In this document: piece by piece, positions 15,755-23,939 of the stretch
Layout of the letters: every line of letters begins with the position of its first letter
Numbering within the stretch: the first letter of the stretch is position 1
Origin: Akkermansia muciniphila
GTDB lineage: Bacteria; Verrucomicrobiota; Verrucomicrobiia; Limisphaerales; UBA9464
Direction: 5' to 3'
Length of the DNA: 32,664 nucleotides
NCBI GenBank assembly: GCA_945883815.1
Contig: CAMCYJ010000037.1
Span: 1 to 32,664 of the forward strand
Translations under genes and position numbers: made by a program
Notes under the pieces: generated by a model
What the model saw: only the letters and a program-made list of their open reading frames with translations
Databases searched by the model: none
What the model was told of the DNA's origin: nothing

Positions 15755-15840
15755 ATTTTTTGAGTGCGACGTGGAGTCGATCGGGCACCTAGGGTTCCTC
15801 CTTGCGGTGCCCCCTCCAAACAGCGTTTCGTTTGCCCGCG

Positions 15841-16527
15841 GTGAATCAGGACTCCTTGCTGTCTTCGCTCGCCCGTGTTGTACGCGGGTTATCCTGCCTT
15901 TTCTGGGGTCTGCCCCTGGCCTTGCTCGCCTGCACCCGAACCGCCCTCGGAGACCTCTGGTCGCAGTTCGGTCTGGGCCTTCCCGTGGCCGCCTGCGGAT
16001 TGGTTTGGTTTGGATTAAAGCAACTGGAACAATTCCAAACTCAGGAAAGGGTCTGGGTGCGTTCGGTGCATCGGGCCGAATTGCTGGCCCTGCTCAATCT
16101 AGCCCTTTCACCCTTCACTTGGTGGTGGAGCCGGAGTCCGGACGTTGCGCTGTTCGGCGCCAGCGTCCTGCTGCTGCTCTTTTCCGGACTGGCATTCCTC
16201 CTGACCTTGAACCATGCGCTGCGACGATTGGCCGCACTGCTCCCCGACGAAACCTTGCGCTCGGACATGCGGCTCTTCACGACGGTCAACACCACCTTGC
16301 TGAGCACCCTGTCGATCTTCGCCGCCGCGTGGACCCTGGCACGTGAATTTCCCATCCTCCCGAATCACCTCCAAGACATCGTCGAGGTCTTGGAACAAGC
16401 CCGGGTGTTCCTAGTGGTCGCCCTCGGACTCCCACCGGTGGCTTTGACCATGACCTTGGTTTGGAAAGCCAAGGAAGCCATCGTCACCGATGTCTACCGG
16501 GTGAATCACCCCGCCCGAACCGTCTGA
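15841..16527 (+). CDS. Hypothetical multi-span membrane protein
   Basis: A 228-residue protein with about six hydrophobic segments (roughly residues 15-32, 43-60, 80-98, 105-125, 148-165 and 190-210) separated by short basic or acidic loops. I recognise no family. GTG at 15841 is preferred because the first helix follows an amphipathic N-terminus; the frame extends to a TTG at 15802, and neither start has a clear ribosome-binding site. It converges on the propeller gene at 16589 with 61 bp between them. A transport or sensory role cannot be told apart. Confidence 0.62.
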   Translation: MNQDSLLSSLARVVRGLSCLFWGLPLALLACTRTALGDLWSQFGLGLPVAACGLVWFGLKQLEQFQTQERVWVRSVHRAELLALLNLALSPFTWWWSRSPDVALFGASVLLLLFSGLAFLLTLNHALRRLAALLPDETLRSDMRLFTTVNTTLLSTLSIFAAAWTLAREFPILPNHLQDIVEVLEQARVFLVVALGLPPVALTMTLVWKAKEAIVTDVYRVNHPARTV

Positions 16528-16543
16528 TTCCCGGGGCACAACA

Positions 16544-16563
16544 ATCCTCCCAGATCCTCCCAG
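16544..16563 (+). repeat. Two-unit tandem repeat in a convergent gap
   Basis: ATCCTCCCAG occurs at 16544-16553 and 16554-16563, followed by ATC, in the gap between convergent genes. It is probably replication slippage. Confidence 0.7.
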
Positions 16564-16588
16564 ATCTGCTCCCGAACCTCTGGGCCGC

Positions 16589-19453
16589 TTATCGCCCGGC
16601 CAAGGTCTTCGGGATGTAGCCGATGGAGGTCTGAATGGCGTGCGTGCATGAGCAACCCGCACTGGTTTCAGGCGCTAGCAGCATGCCGCCTGCCGGGATC
16701 ATGCTGAGCCAACATCCGGAGCGAATGCCCTCGAATTGGGTCCGTTTGTTCGATTCCAAATCCCACATGCCATGGAAGTGATGGCGGAAGAAGATCGCAT
16801 TGCGACCCGCCGACATGACTCCACACCCGCGCCGCTCCGGCAGGTCCTTCCGAACCAAGTCCCCTGAGTTGAGCTTGAAAGCCCGTTGATCGGAATAATA
16901 GGTGTCGCCGATGACCACCGGATGCTGGAGATGCCCGCTGTGATGTCCCTTGTCTTCCTTGTGGGATTCCGACCACAGGACGCGGCCACCGATGGCGCTG
17001 ATAATGTCGTCGCCGGTGTCTTGATTCCCCCGAGGGGACGGAGCGTTGAAAGCGAAGGTGTGGAAATTCTTGGAGGCATCGGTGCCGGTCACTACGACCG
17101 TGTTCTTCCCGTAGACCAAGTAGGTCATGAACTTGCAGGCGCTGAAATCATGGGTCTTCTGCCAGAGTTTCTTGCCGGTCTTCAAATCCAGGGCCACCAA
17201 CCATTGATCGGTCAGGATGTTGGGGTTCTGCCGGGCAAAGGGCGCTGAGATAGCCTCCGGATTTCGGCTCTCGAGGAAGAAGAGCATTCCGTCACCCAGG
17301 GTGATTGTGGAGTTGAGAACGGCTCCGCCCGAGTACTGCCAAACGGGTTTGCCGGTCTCCGGATCTGTGGCGAACAGCAAATCGCTGGTCACGCGGGCGA
17401 TTTGGTCGGCGGCATATTCCTCGTACCACTCGCCGTCATCCCCCAGATAGGCCGATCCCGGCTTCACTCGACTCCCGATCAGCAGACCACCCTCGGCGGC
17501 CACGTAACCCCAGTCACGGGCTTCCTCACCGGCGACCGGAACCGAGTAGCGACGAGACCGCGCGCCGGTCTGGGCATCAATTCCCAAGCAATGACGCCCG
17601 TGGGCCACGAAGAGCCTGTCCCCGGCGGCCGTCATGTTGGAACTGTCGCGAGTGACATTGGCCCGGCGGACTTCCGGACAGGAGAACGACCACAGGATCG
17701 CGCCGTTGTAGGCATCCAACCCGAAGAGGATGCGGTCGCCTTGGATCATCAGACGCCCATTGACGCTCAAAGGGGCCGGGTTGCGATTGCCGCGGTCAGG
17801 CATCGGTCGGGGCCCCGGGTCGCCCCACCAGGCCACCTGCAACTCACCCCGGACCAAGTCATCCTGACTGCAGGAGGAATTGTCGGACCCGCCGTATTGA
17901 TGTGCCCAATCGCCCGCACCCACCAGACGACCCCGAACCCATCGGTGCCAATCGCCCCCGCCCGCCACCGAAGTCCACTGAGCCATGTCGGAACCCTTCG
18001 TCCAACGGGCCCACGCCTCGGATTGGTCGGCCGGCACCTCGGCCATAAATGCCCCGCCCACGGGCCGCAACAATCGGTGCACTTCGGCCGCCGGAACTTC
18101 CGGAGTCCGTCCTGAAGCCACGACAATCAGGTTGGCAGTCAGGCCGCCAAAGGGCAGTTGCGCGGATTCCGATTGCATCACCGTCGCTCGGACACCGTAG
18201 ATCCCAGCCTCGTCCAAACGCGCGCGCAGGCGCTGGATCAACGCAGCCTCCTTCTCCAACAAGACCACTTCCAAGTCGCTTTGTCGGACGAGTTCGATAG
18301 CCAGATCAGCATCGGTTGACCCAAAAATCAGCGCATACCCCTGGCGCACTCCGGAGGCCTGAATCACCTGTGCGGCACGGGAGGCCGCCGGCGTCTTGAG
18401 CGAGGCTGCTGGCTGGGCCGGGCGATAGTAAAACGACGAGTCGAAGAGATAACGGCGGCTGGTCACCGGACGCCCCTCGCGATCCGGGAAAATCAACCGG
18501 TAGTGGTACTCCCGATCGGGCAAGAGTCCGGTGAGTGTCACCGAATGGTTGCGCGCATGGCCCACGCCCCATCGGCGTCGCGTGCCATCCGGCATGTCCA
18601 ATTCCAATGCGGTTGGTTCGTCAGTCAGGGTCTCCCAGACCACGTTCACCGTGGACCGATCCACCCAATCGATGAACGGACCGAAATCCGGCCTGGCGAA
18701 GATCGGCTCGGGTGCGGGTTCCGGAAACAGGCGTTTCCGGGCCTCGTAGTGAGACTGCAATTCCGCCGAGGGCACGGCGCGACGGAATAGTCCTACCTCA
18801 TGCAAGGCGCCGCTCAAACGGAAGTGCTCATCGTCGTCCTGATACGCCCCGATGACCATGGGGCCGGATGGCGCATACAAAATGGGACCCGACTGATCGC
18901 GACTGGTCGCCACTACCGCGCCATCCACCACCAGGCGCATCTCGGCGCCGTCATACACTCCAGCGACATGATACCACCGGTTGGTCTGGAACGCGGTCGG
19001 AGCAGACAGAAGAGTGAGGCGTTTGCCGCCTTCGGAGGCGAGGGCGAACGCGAATTTGGATTCGACGAATCCCAGCACCCAACCGCGCTCGAAGTCGCCA
19101 TTGTCCTGAACCTGTCCGATGAACCCGCCCCACGGAGTGACACGGTCCACGCGGACCCAGGCTTCGGCCGTCATGTCGCGCTCGGGCAGCAGCGCCCGAT
19201 CCGGCGCATTGGCCACCACGATGCGTTCGTCGCGGCCCGGAAGCTCGATCCGCGGCGGACCGGGATCCTTCACCAGTCTGGGTTTGCCCACGAAGGTCAA
19301 CTCCTTGCCGACGGGCGATCGCATACCCGCGTTCTGTGCCCACTCCGGGGCGAAGACCCAGCGCCCGATGCGGCCGGTTTCCTGGGCGCACAAACTCAGT
19401 GCGGTGGAGAGAAGTACGGAGACGCCGAGGCGAATCAAAGAAGCGGAATTCAT
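16589..19453 (-). CDS. Exported LamG / methyltransferase-like / PQQ-like propeller protein
   Basis: A 954-residue protein; ATG 19453 directly precedes the signal peptide MNSASLIRLGVSVLLSTALS and overlaps the upstream propeller gene by 4 bases (ATGA). Residues about 25-220 form a LamG lectin fold, about 240-340 a fibronectin/phosphatase-N-like sandwich (NVVWETLTDEPTALEL, LTGLLPDREYHYRL). About 355-490 resembles a class I methyltransferase Rossmann fold (ALIFGSTDADLAIEL, then LEVVLLEKEAA, LRPVGGAFMAEVP). About 520 to the end is a PQQ/BamB-type beta-propeller (ILFGLDAYNGAILWSF, LVALDLKTGKKLW). The C-terminal part has Cys877, His891/892/894, Cys914, Cys934, Cys936 and His938. It resembles large Planctomycete 'PQQ-binding-like' proteins of unknown function. 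It is the last gene of the nine-gene operon. Confidence 0.82.
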   Translation of the reverse strand: MNSASLIRLGVSVLLSTALSLCAQETGRIGRWVFAPEWAQNAGMRSPVGKELTFVGKPRLVKDPGPPRIELPGRDERIVVANAPDRALLPERDMTAEAWVRVDRVTPWGGFIGQVQDNGDFERGWVLGFVESKFAFALASEGGKRLTLLSAPTAFQTNRWYHVAGVYDGAEMRLVVDGAVVATSRDQSGPILYAPSGPMVIGAYQDDDEHFRLSGALHEVGLFRRAVPSAELQSHYEARKRLFPEPAPEPIFARPDFGPFIDWVDRSTVNVVWETLTDEPTALELDMPDGTRRRWGVGHARNHSVTLTGLLPDREYHYRLIFPDREGRPVTSRRYLFDSSFYYRPAQPAASLKTPAASRAAQVIQASGVRQGYALIFGSTDADLAIELVRQSDLEVVLLEKEAALIQRLRARLDEAGIYGVRATVMQSESAQLPFGGLTANLIVVASGRTPEVPAAEVHRLLRPVGGAFMAEVPADQSEAWARWTKGSDMAQWTSVAGGGDWHRWVRGRLVGAGDWAHQYGGSDNSSCSQDDLVRGELQVAWWGDPGPRPMPDRGNRNPAPLSVNGRLMIQGDRILFGLDAYNGAILWSFSCPEVRRANVTRDSSNMTAAGDRLFVAHGRHCLGIDAQTGARSRRYSVPVAGEEARDWGYVAAEGGLLIGSRVKPGSAYLGDDGEWYEEYAADQIARVTSDLLFATDPETGKPVWQYSGGAVLNSTITLGDGMLFFLESRNPEAISAPFARQNPNILTDQWLVALDLKTGKKLWQKTHDFSACKFMTYLVYGKNTVVVTGTDASKNFHTFAFNAPSPRGNQDTGDDIISAIGGRVLWSESHKEDKGHHSGHLQHPVVIGDTYYSDQRAFKLNSGDLVRKDLPERRGCGVMSAGRNAIFFRHHFHGMWDLESNKRTQFEGIRSGCWLSMIPAGGMLLAPETSAGCSCTHAIQTSIGYIPKTLAGR
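17613..17622 (-). repeat. GGGACAGGCT motif, copy 15
   Basis: On the coding (minus) strand it reads GGGACAGGCT, translated as Gly-Asp-Arg-Leu in a propeller blade of the preceding gene (AAGDRLFVA). It is the only exact copy between 10.4 and 21.8 kb. Confidence 0.85.
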
Positions 19454-20877
19454 GGCCGGGAAGAGGTCGAAGCGTTGGAAGATGCAGAAGGTTCCGAGGC
19501 ACTCGGAGAGCGAAGACACAAAACGGCACCGCGATCGGTGCTAACAAACCCCGCGTCATCGGCCGCGGCCAACCCGTAGGCGATGCCGGGCACCGGGAGT
19601 TTCCATCCCAGTTTTCCTGTCGCTACCGGCAATCCAGCCACTTCGCTGGAGCCGCCGAGGATGAGGGTGTCGCCCGACAAGATCACGCAATGGGGCCAGA
19701 TCGAAGGCACCTTCCACAGCAGGCACTGGTCCATGGCCTGGGTGGCTTCATCAAGGCGTTTGCCCAAGTCGACCAACTGCTTCTTGATGCCTTCCCGCTC
19801 GGCCTCGGTGCCCGATTTGCCTGCGAGGGATTTGGCCTTCTTGGCCAAGGCAGCTTGTTGGCGCGAGATGGATTTCCGCTCACGCGCCAGTTGCAAATAG
19901 CGACCGCGGTCCAAGGCGCTGATTTCCGAATCCGAGTGCAAGTACGAGCGGTCGCCCGTGACGATCATGTGGTTGCCCTGGAAGCTGGCCAATTGATCCG
20001 AACTCCCCTCCTCCACCGCTCCCAATTGCCCGGTCTTGCCTGGGCCAAAGACCAACAAATCGTCGCTCAGGAGCGCGTACGTTCCGCCGGCTCCTTCAAC
20101 GACCCGAACGCGCTTGCCCGTGGCGATGTCGCAAACGGCCGGATTGTTGCGCCCCGCCGGCACGTAAAGGCGACTACGGGAAGCCAGCATGTAGCCCTGG
20201 GCCGGGAGGTCATTCTGAACCTGTCGCCAGACTTCCGTTCCGGTGCCCGCATCCAATGCCACCAAGTGCACTCCGTCGGCCGGAAACATCCCTGCCGTCA
20301 CATACACCTTGCCGTCTTGGACCACCACCGAGGTGCGCACCGGCCAGGCCGAAATGATGCGACTGTTGCCCGGAATCCGTCGATCCGTCGGAACGGCGCG
20401 GGTCTTCCAAATCAACTGCCCATCGTCTGACTTGAGGCAGTAGACGCAGCCATCATCGCTGCCGAAATAGAGGCGATCGCCGAGAAGGGTCGGCGCCAAC
20501 CGGACCGGTCCCTCGCTGAAAAAACTCCAGAGCACTTTGCCCGATCGGGTGTCCAAGCAACGCACTTGATCATCTGCCGACGAACCGAAGTACGCCCGAC
20601 GTCCGGAGACTACGACATGGAAAGCGCGATCGAAGGCTTGGCGCGGCTTCAAGTCGAAGACCTTGTTCCAGCCATCCCACTTGGCTTCCCCCTGCCACGC
20701 GGGTTGCGGCGGGTGCTGGGATTGCCAAGTCCACGAGACCACGGGTGTGCCGGCCAGGCTCTGGGTGGAGACACCACTGCGGGAATAATCTCCGCGGTAG
20801 GTGGGCCAGTCGGCGGCCTGGGCCGTGGCCAAAGCCAATGCGGCGGCCGATGCGATCAAAGTGCAAAATCGGTTCAT
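19450..20877 (-). CDS. Exported PQQ-like beta-propeller protein with coiled-coil insert
   Basis: A 475-residue protein with a clear signal peptide ([21 protein letters not shown]) followed by DWPTYRGDYSRSG, the usual opening of PQQ/BamB-type propellers in this group. Blade repeats include DDQVRCLDTRSGKVLWSFF, DGCVYCLKSDDGQLIWK and HLVALDAGTGTEVWR. At about 326-388 a Lys/Glu/Gln-rich coiled coil interrupts the propeller before the final blades (LPVATGKLGWKLPVPG). Binding of PQQ itself cannot be inferred; these repeats often act as scaffolds. Both ends overlap neighbours by ATGA (with the LolD-like ATPase gene upstream and the LamG-propeller gene downstream), so all three should be made together. 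In related bacteria I recall the equivalent of this protein and the next as one long chain. Confidence 0.85.
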   Translation of the reverse strand: MNRFCTLIASAAALALATAQAADWPTYRGDYSRSGVSTQSLAGTPVVSWTWQSQHPPQPAWQGEAKWDGWNKVFDLKPRQAFDRAFHVVVSGRRAYFGSSADDQVRCLDTRSGKVLWSFFSEGPVRLAPTLLGDRLYFGSDDGCVYCLKSDDGQLIWKTRAVPTDRRIPGNSRIISAWPVRTSVVVQDGKVYVTAGMFPADGVHLVALDAGTGTEVWRQVQNDLPAQGYMLASRSRLYVPAGRNNPAVCDIATGKRVRVVEGAGGTYALLSDDLLVFGPGKTGQLGAVEEGSSDQLASFQGNHMIVTGDRSYLHSDSEISALDRGRYLQLARERKSISRQQAALAKKAKSLAGKSGTEAEREGIKKQLVDLGKRLDEATQAMDQCLLWKVPSIWPHCVILSGDTLILGGSSEVAGLPVATGKLGWKLPVPGIAYGLAAADDAGFVSTDRGAVLCLRSPSASEPSASSNASTSSRP

Positions 20878-21587
20878 GATGCGGAGTCGTTGAAAGAGGT
20901 AAATGCGGACGGAATGGCCCAGCGACCGGCCTCGAGGCGGAGACGTTGGGTGGCATACCGATTGGCGTCGGAACCGTGAGTGACCAGCACCACCGTGCCA
21001 CCGGAGCGACGGTAGTGGTCCAAGTGCTCGAGCACCCGGGCCGCATTGTCGGGATCCAGATTGCCCGTCGGTTCATCGGCCAAAATCAATGGCGGTCGCT
21101 TGACCAAGGCTCGGGCCAAGGCCACCCGTTGCCGCTCACCGGCACTCAGCGTCGCGGGGTTTGCATCGCGGCGCTCGGTCAATCCCAGCGCAGCGATCCA
21201 CCGATCGGCTTCCGTCGGCTCAACAGCAACCCCCGGCGGCAGTCCGGAAAGCACATTGCGGTGCACGCTCAGGTAGGGCACGAGGTGGAACAATTGGAAG
21301 ACGAAGCCCACCGAACGCGCCCGATATCCGGCCCTCTCGATGGCGTTGAGGCGGGTCAACTCCACCCCGTCGATTCGCAAGGTTCCACTCTCCGCCCGGA
21401 GCAGCGCTCCCAACAGGAGCAACAAGGTGCTCTTGCCCGATCCACTGGCGCCTTGGATCACCACGAACTCGCCGCGCTCCACGCGCAGGGACACATCGGA
21501 AACACCGGCTACCACACCAGGTTTGGAGGCGTAATTCCGGGTGAGGCCCGAGGCTTCGATGAGGGGGGAGTTCATGGCGTCATCCAT
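20874..21587 (-). CDS. ABC transporter ATPase, LolD/MacB type
   Basis: A 237-residue ATP-binding subunit. Walker [11 protein letters not shown]-loop [14 protein letters not shown], signature [15 protein letters not shown], Walker [13 protein letters not shown] and H-loop VTHGSD are all present. The EPTGNLD form and short length place it with LolD/MacB/FtsE-type ATPases that partner FtsX-fold permeases, which is what the gene just upstream encodes. These systems extract or push substrates in the envelope by mechanotransmission and do not move them across the inner membrane. ATG 21587 overlaps the permease gene by 8 bases; ATG 21575 would leave a 4-base gap. The stop overlaps the propeller gene start (ATGA). 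Confidence 0.92.
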   Translation of the reverse strand: MDDAMNSPLIEASGLTRNYASKPGVVAGVSDVSLRVERGEFVVIQGASGSGKSTLLLLLGALLRAESGTLRIDGVELTRLNAIERAGYRARSVGFVFQLFHLVPYLSVHRNVLSGLPPGVAVEPTEADRWIAALGLTERRDANPATLSAGERQRVALARALVKRPPLILADEPTGNLDPDNAARVLEHLDHYRRSGGTVVLVTHGSDANRYATQRLRLEAGRWAIPSAFTSFNDSAS

Positions 21588-22737
21588 CGGCCCGGAGTGT
21601 TTCGGCCGGGTCTTGCGACACGGCCATCATCGCCGGCAGAAAACTGGAGGCAGCCGCGAACAGCGGCGTCCAGGTCAGGGCCGGTACGATCAGCGTAGGA
21701 TCCATTTTCAACGAGGCCGCCGTCACCGGAAACAGCACAGGCCCCCAGCGCAACGCCACGGTGGTCCCGACCGCCCATCCCAACGCACCGCCCAACCCAC
21801 CCAGCAGCACGGCCTTGCCCAAGAACAGCGCGGCAATGCGCGAGGAGCCTGTCCCCAAGGCACGCCAGAGACCGATCTCCACCCGGCGCTGGCGCACGTT
21901 CAAAATGGCCAGCACCAAAATCCACACGGCCGCCACCAGCAAGGTCATCGGCACGGCAAAGGCGCTCACCCGTTCCGAGGCCTGCCGTTGCTTGGCCCGT
22001 GCGTCGGCCAAGGCGCGCATTTGAATCACCCGAGCCTCCGGCAACAATTGCGACAACGCTTCGCGGATCTTCGGCAAGGGATCCTGATCGGCCGTCAGGC
22101 ACAGGCAGTCGATGGCTTTGATCTCGCTGATGCGACCTGGCAACCCGAGGGCGATTTGTGCATCCGACAAGGCGGTGTAGAGCCGCACGTCTTCGTCCGT
22201 TCCCGCCTCCACCAAAACCCGCTCCACGCGGAGTGTTCGGCCGGCTACTTCCACAGTTCCACCCACCTTCACTCCCAATCGCTCGGCCAAAATGCTCCCG
22301 ACCTGTGCTGTTCCCGGGGCAATGCGAAAACCCATGGGCTGCTTTTTTTCACCCGGCCCCACCACCGTGTCACCCAGACCCGTGAGCAAACATTCATGCC
22401 CACCCACGCGAATGCGCCGCTCCAGCACGGGCGTCAGGTGGTTGAAGGTGATGAATGTTCCAGCACCGGCTGCCAGGCGAGTCACGGTATCCGCCGGCAG
22501 CGTGTTCTCCGAATAGCCTTCCAGAAAAAACCGTTCCGGATCGGTGTCCTTGGGAAGAATGCGCAAGTTGAACCCCATGTCCCGGACCACACGCCGGGTC
22601 TCGCGTTCTGCAGCCGCGGTGAGCAACTGCACCGCCGTGAGCAAGGTCACCGCTCCCGTCAATGCGACGAGCATCAGGGCGGAGTTGAGGCGGGAGTACC
22701 ACCCTTCCCGCAAGATGTTCTGGAGAGTGAAGTTCAT
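21580..22737 (-). CDS. FtsX/MacB-type ABC permease
   Basis: A 385-residue inner-membrane protein. A first transmembrane helix near residues 18-38 is followed by a periplasmic domain of about 220 residues, then three C-terminal helices, the FtsX/MacB_PCD plan. The cytoplasmic coupling segment RRVEIGLWRALG, before helix 3, is characteristic of FtsX-type permeases. It pairs with the LolD-like ATPase encoded next. The frame is open to 22812, but ATG 22737 (MNFTLQNILREGW) gives the usual N-terminal amphipathic helix and an exact ATGA overlap with the upstream gene. The periplasmic domain should define what the complex acts on; I cannot match it to LolC/E or MacB specifically. Confidence 0.88.
   Translation of the reverse strand: MNFTLQNILREGWYSRLNSALMLVALTGAVTLLTAVQLLTAAAERETRRVVRDMGFNLRILPKDTDPERFFLEGYSENTLPADTVTRLAAGAGTFITFNHLTPVLERRIRVGGHECLLTGLGDTVVGPGEKKQPMGFRIAPGTAQVGSILAERLGVKVGGTVEVAGRTLRVERVLVEAGTDEDVRLYTALSDAQIALGLPGRISEIKAIDCLCLTADQDPLPKIREALSQLLPEARVIQMRALADARAKQRQASERVSAFAVPMTLLVAAVWILVLAILNVRQRRVEIGLWRALGTGSSRIAALFLGKAVLLGGLGGALGWAVGTTVALRWGPVLFPVTAASLKMDPTLIVPALTWTPLFAAASSFLPAMMAVSQDPAETLRADG
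21846..21855 (-). repeat. GGGACAGGCT motif, copy 16
   Basis: On the coding strand it is read as Gly-Thr-Gly inside RALGTGSSR of the FtsX-like permease, the third possible frame of the forward motif. It sits in the conserved coupling region, so it is tolerated within a functional segment. Confidence 0.85.
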
Positions 22738-23939
22738 CGCTTGGACGCACGAAACCAAAGACCGAGACCCACAGCAAAGAAGACGGCCAAAGCCCCCGCC
22801 AAGACGAACCAAAGGCCGCGACCCGGGTTCGTTGGCGTAGGAGTGGGCGGTGGCTTTGACAGCGCGGACGATGAGGTCAACGCCGTCGGAGTGATCGAAG
22901 CCGTCGGATCAGTAGAAGTCGCGGAAGTATCCGAAGCCGCTCGGGTATTTAATGAATCGGCTGGATCGGATTCCGACCCGGTCGCCGTTTCAACCGACTC
23001 CTCGGAATAACCCAGCGAGGTCCCGGAAGACGGCGGGCGACGGCGCCCGGGATTCTGCGGTCCGCGTTCGACAATACGGCTGATCTCGGCACGCACCATG
23101 GGGTTGCCCGGATCAAAGCCCAGCGTGTCCAGGGCGGCCTGCTGCAACTCCCGTCCCCAACGGCCGGGCAGGAGCGGCCCCTTCAACCAGGCCCGATCCA
23201 AATCGCATTCGCAGTCCTGACCAATGAGCAGCAACCGATCTCGCAAAGCCGTTTGGGTGATGAGCGGCCCTTCCAACGGTGAACCCAACCGGCGTCCTCG
23301 ACCATAAACGAGGACCACCCTAGGTGAATCGATGGACGCAGGATCCAAGCCCAAACCCCAGACCAACACCTTCTCGATCGCCTGTTCCTTCAGCGACACG
23401 ACCACACAGTGCGGCGGGGTCTCCACCGGCTTCGGCATCGAAGACAGTAATCGCGCCGTGGCGGTGATGGCGGAGTCGACATCCTGACGGACTCGGGCAT
23501 TGGCCACCGCATCGGTGCCTTCGAGCAACAAAACCAACGCATAGGCGCGGAGCCCTTCGCGATACACCCGCTCCCGCAGCGGCGACGTCACCGCCATCTC
23601 GACGCCTCGCAGCACCGCCGGCGCGTCGGAAGGATTTGGCAACGGCAGGCTCAGGATACGCCCTTCCACATCGCGCAAGTACAACCCGGCGGCGCGCGGG
23701 AAACCCCCGCCCGTGGGATCTTCATCCCAAACCACGTTGGATTCGCGCAGCAGCAATTCGGCCTTGGAACGCACTTCCGCCGAAGTTCCCGACTCTGGAA
23801 CCCATCGCAATCGATAGGCTTCCAGCCCCAAATCCACAAAGCCGGTGTCGCGGACCGAGTAGCGACACGCCCAGGCGGACACGGCCACGAAGAACACGAG
23901 CCACCCCAACTTGCTTCGCAATGAATTCAAACCCTTCAT
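22734..23939 (-). CDS. Uncharacterised lipoprotein-like membrane protein
   Basis: A 401-residue protein. The N-terminus has a signal sequence ending A-W-A-C (possible lipidated Cys25) followed by YSVRDTGFVDLG, a motif I associate with uncharacterised PVC proteins next to FtsX-type transporters (recall only). Residues about 35-290 are an ordinary folded region with a Cys-x-Cys (DCECDL) near 245. About 295-370 is a Ser/Thr/Pro-rich, low-complexity linker, and about 375-395 is a C-terminal transmembrane helix (VLAGALAVFFAVGLGLW) with a short basic tail. This topology suggests a periplasmic domain anchored at the inner membrane. It overlaps the E1-like gene upstream and the permease gene downstream by ATGA at both ends, so it is probably an accessory subunit of that transporter. 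Function unknown. Confidence 0.75.
   Translation of the reverse strand: MKGLNSLRSKLGWLVFFVAVSAWACRYSVRDTGFVDLGLEAYRLRWVPESGTSAEVRSKAELLLRESNVVWDEDPTGGGFPRAAGLYLRDVEGRILSLPLPNPSDAPAVLRGVEMAVTSPLRERVYREGLRAYALVLLLEGTDAVANARVRQDVDSAITATARLLSSMPKPVETPPHCVVVSLKEQAIEKVLVWGLGLDPASIDSPRVVLVYGRGRRLGSPLEGPLITQTALRDRLLLIGQDCECDLDRAWLKGPLLPGRWGRELQQAALDTLGFDPGNPMVRAEISRIVERGPQNPGRRRPPSSGTSLGYSEESVETATGSESDPADSLNTRAASDTSATSTDPTASITPTALTSSSALSKPPPTPTPTNPGRGLWFVLAGALAVFFAVGLGLWFRASKR

Noticed and set aside
15634-15819. Minus-strand frame ending in SEGIRTLDIHLGKVTLYQTELHS
   Set aside because: It is the antisense translation of the tRNA-Gly gene, a well-known spurious protein type; the tRNA cloverleaf is clear.
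16589-20877. Calling the propeller proteins PQQ-dependent dehydrogenases
   Set aside because: Propeller repeats are present, but no PQQ-binding Cys-Cys, catalytic Asp/Glu or calcium-site pattern of quinoprotein dehydrogenases was recognised; 'PQQ-like' refers to fold only.
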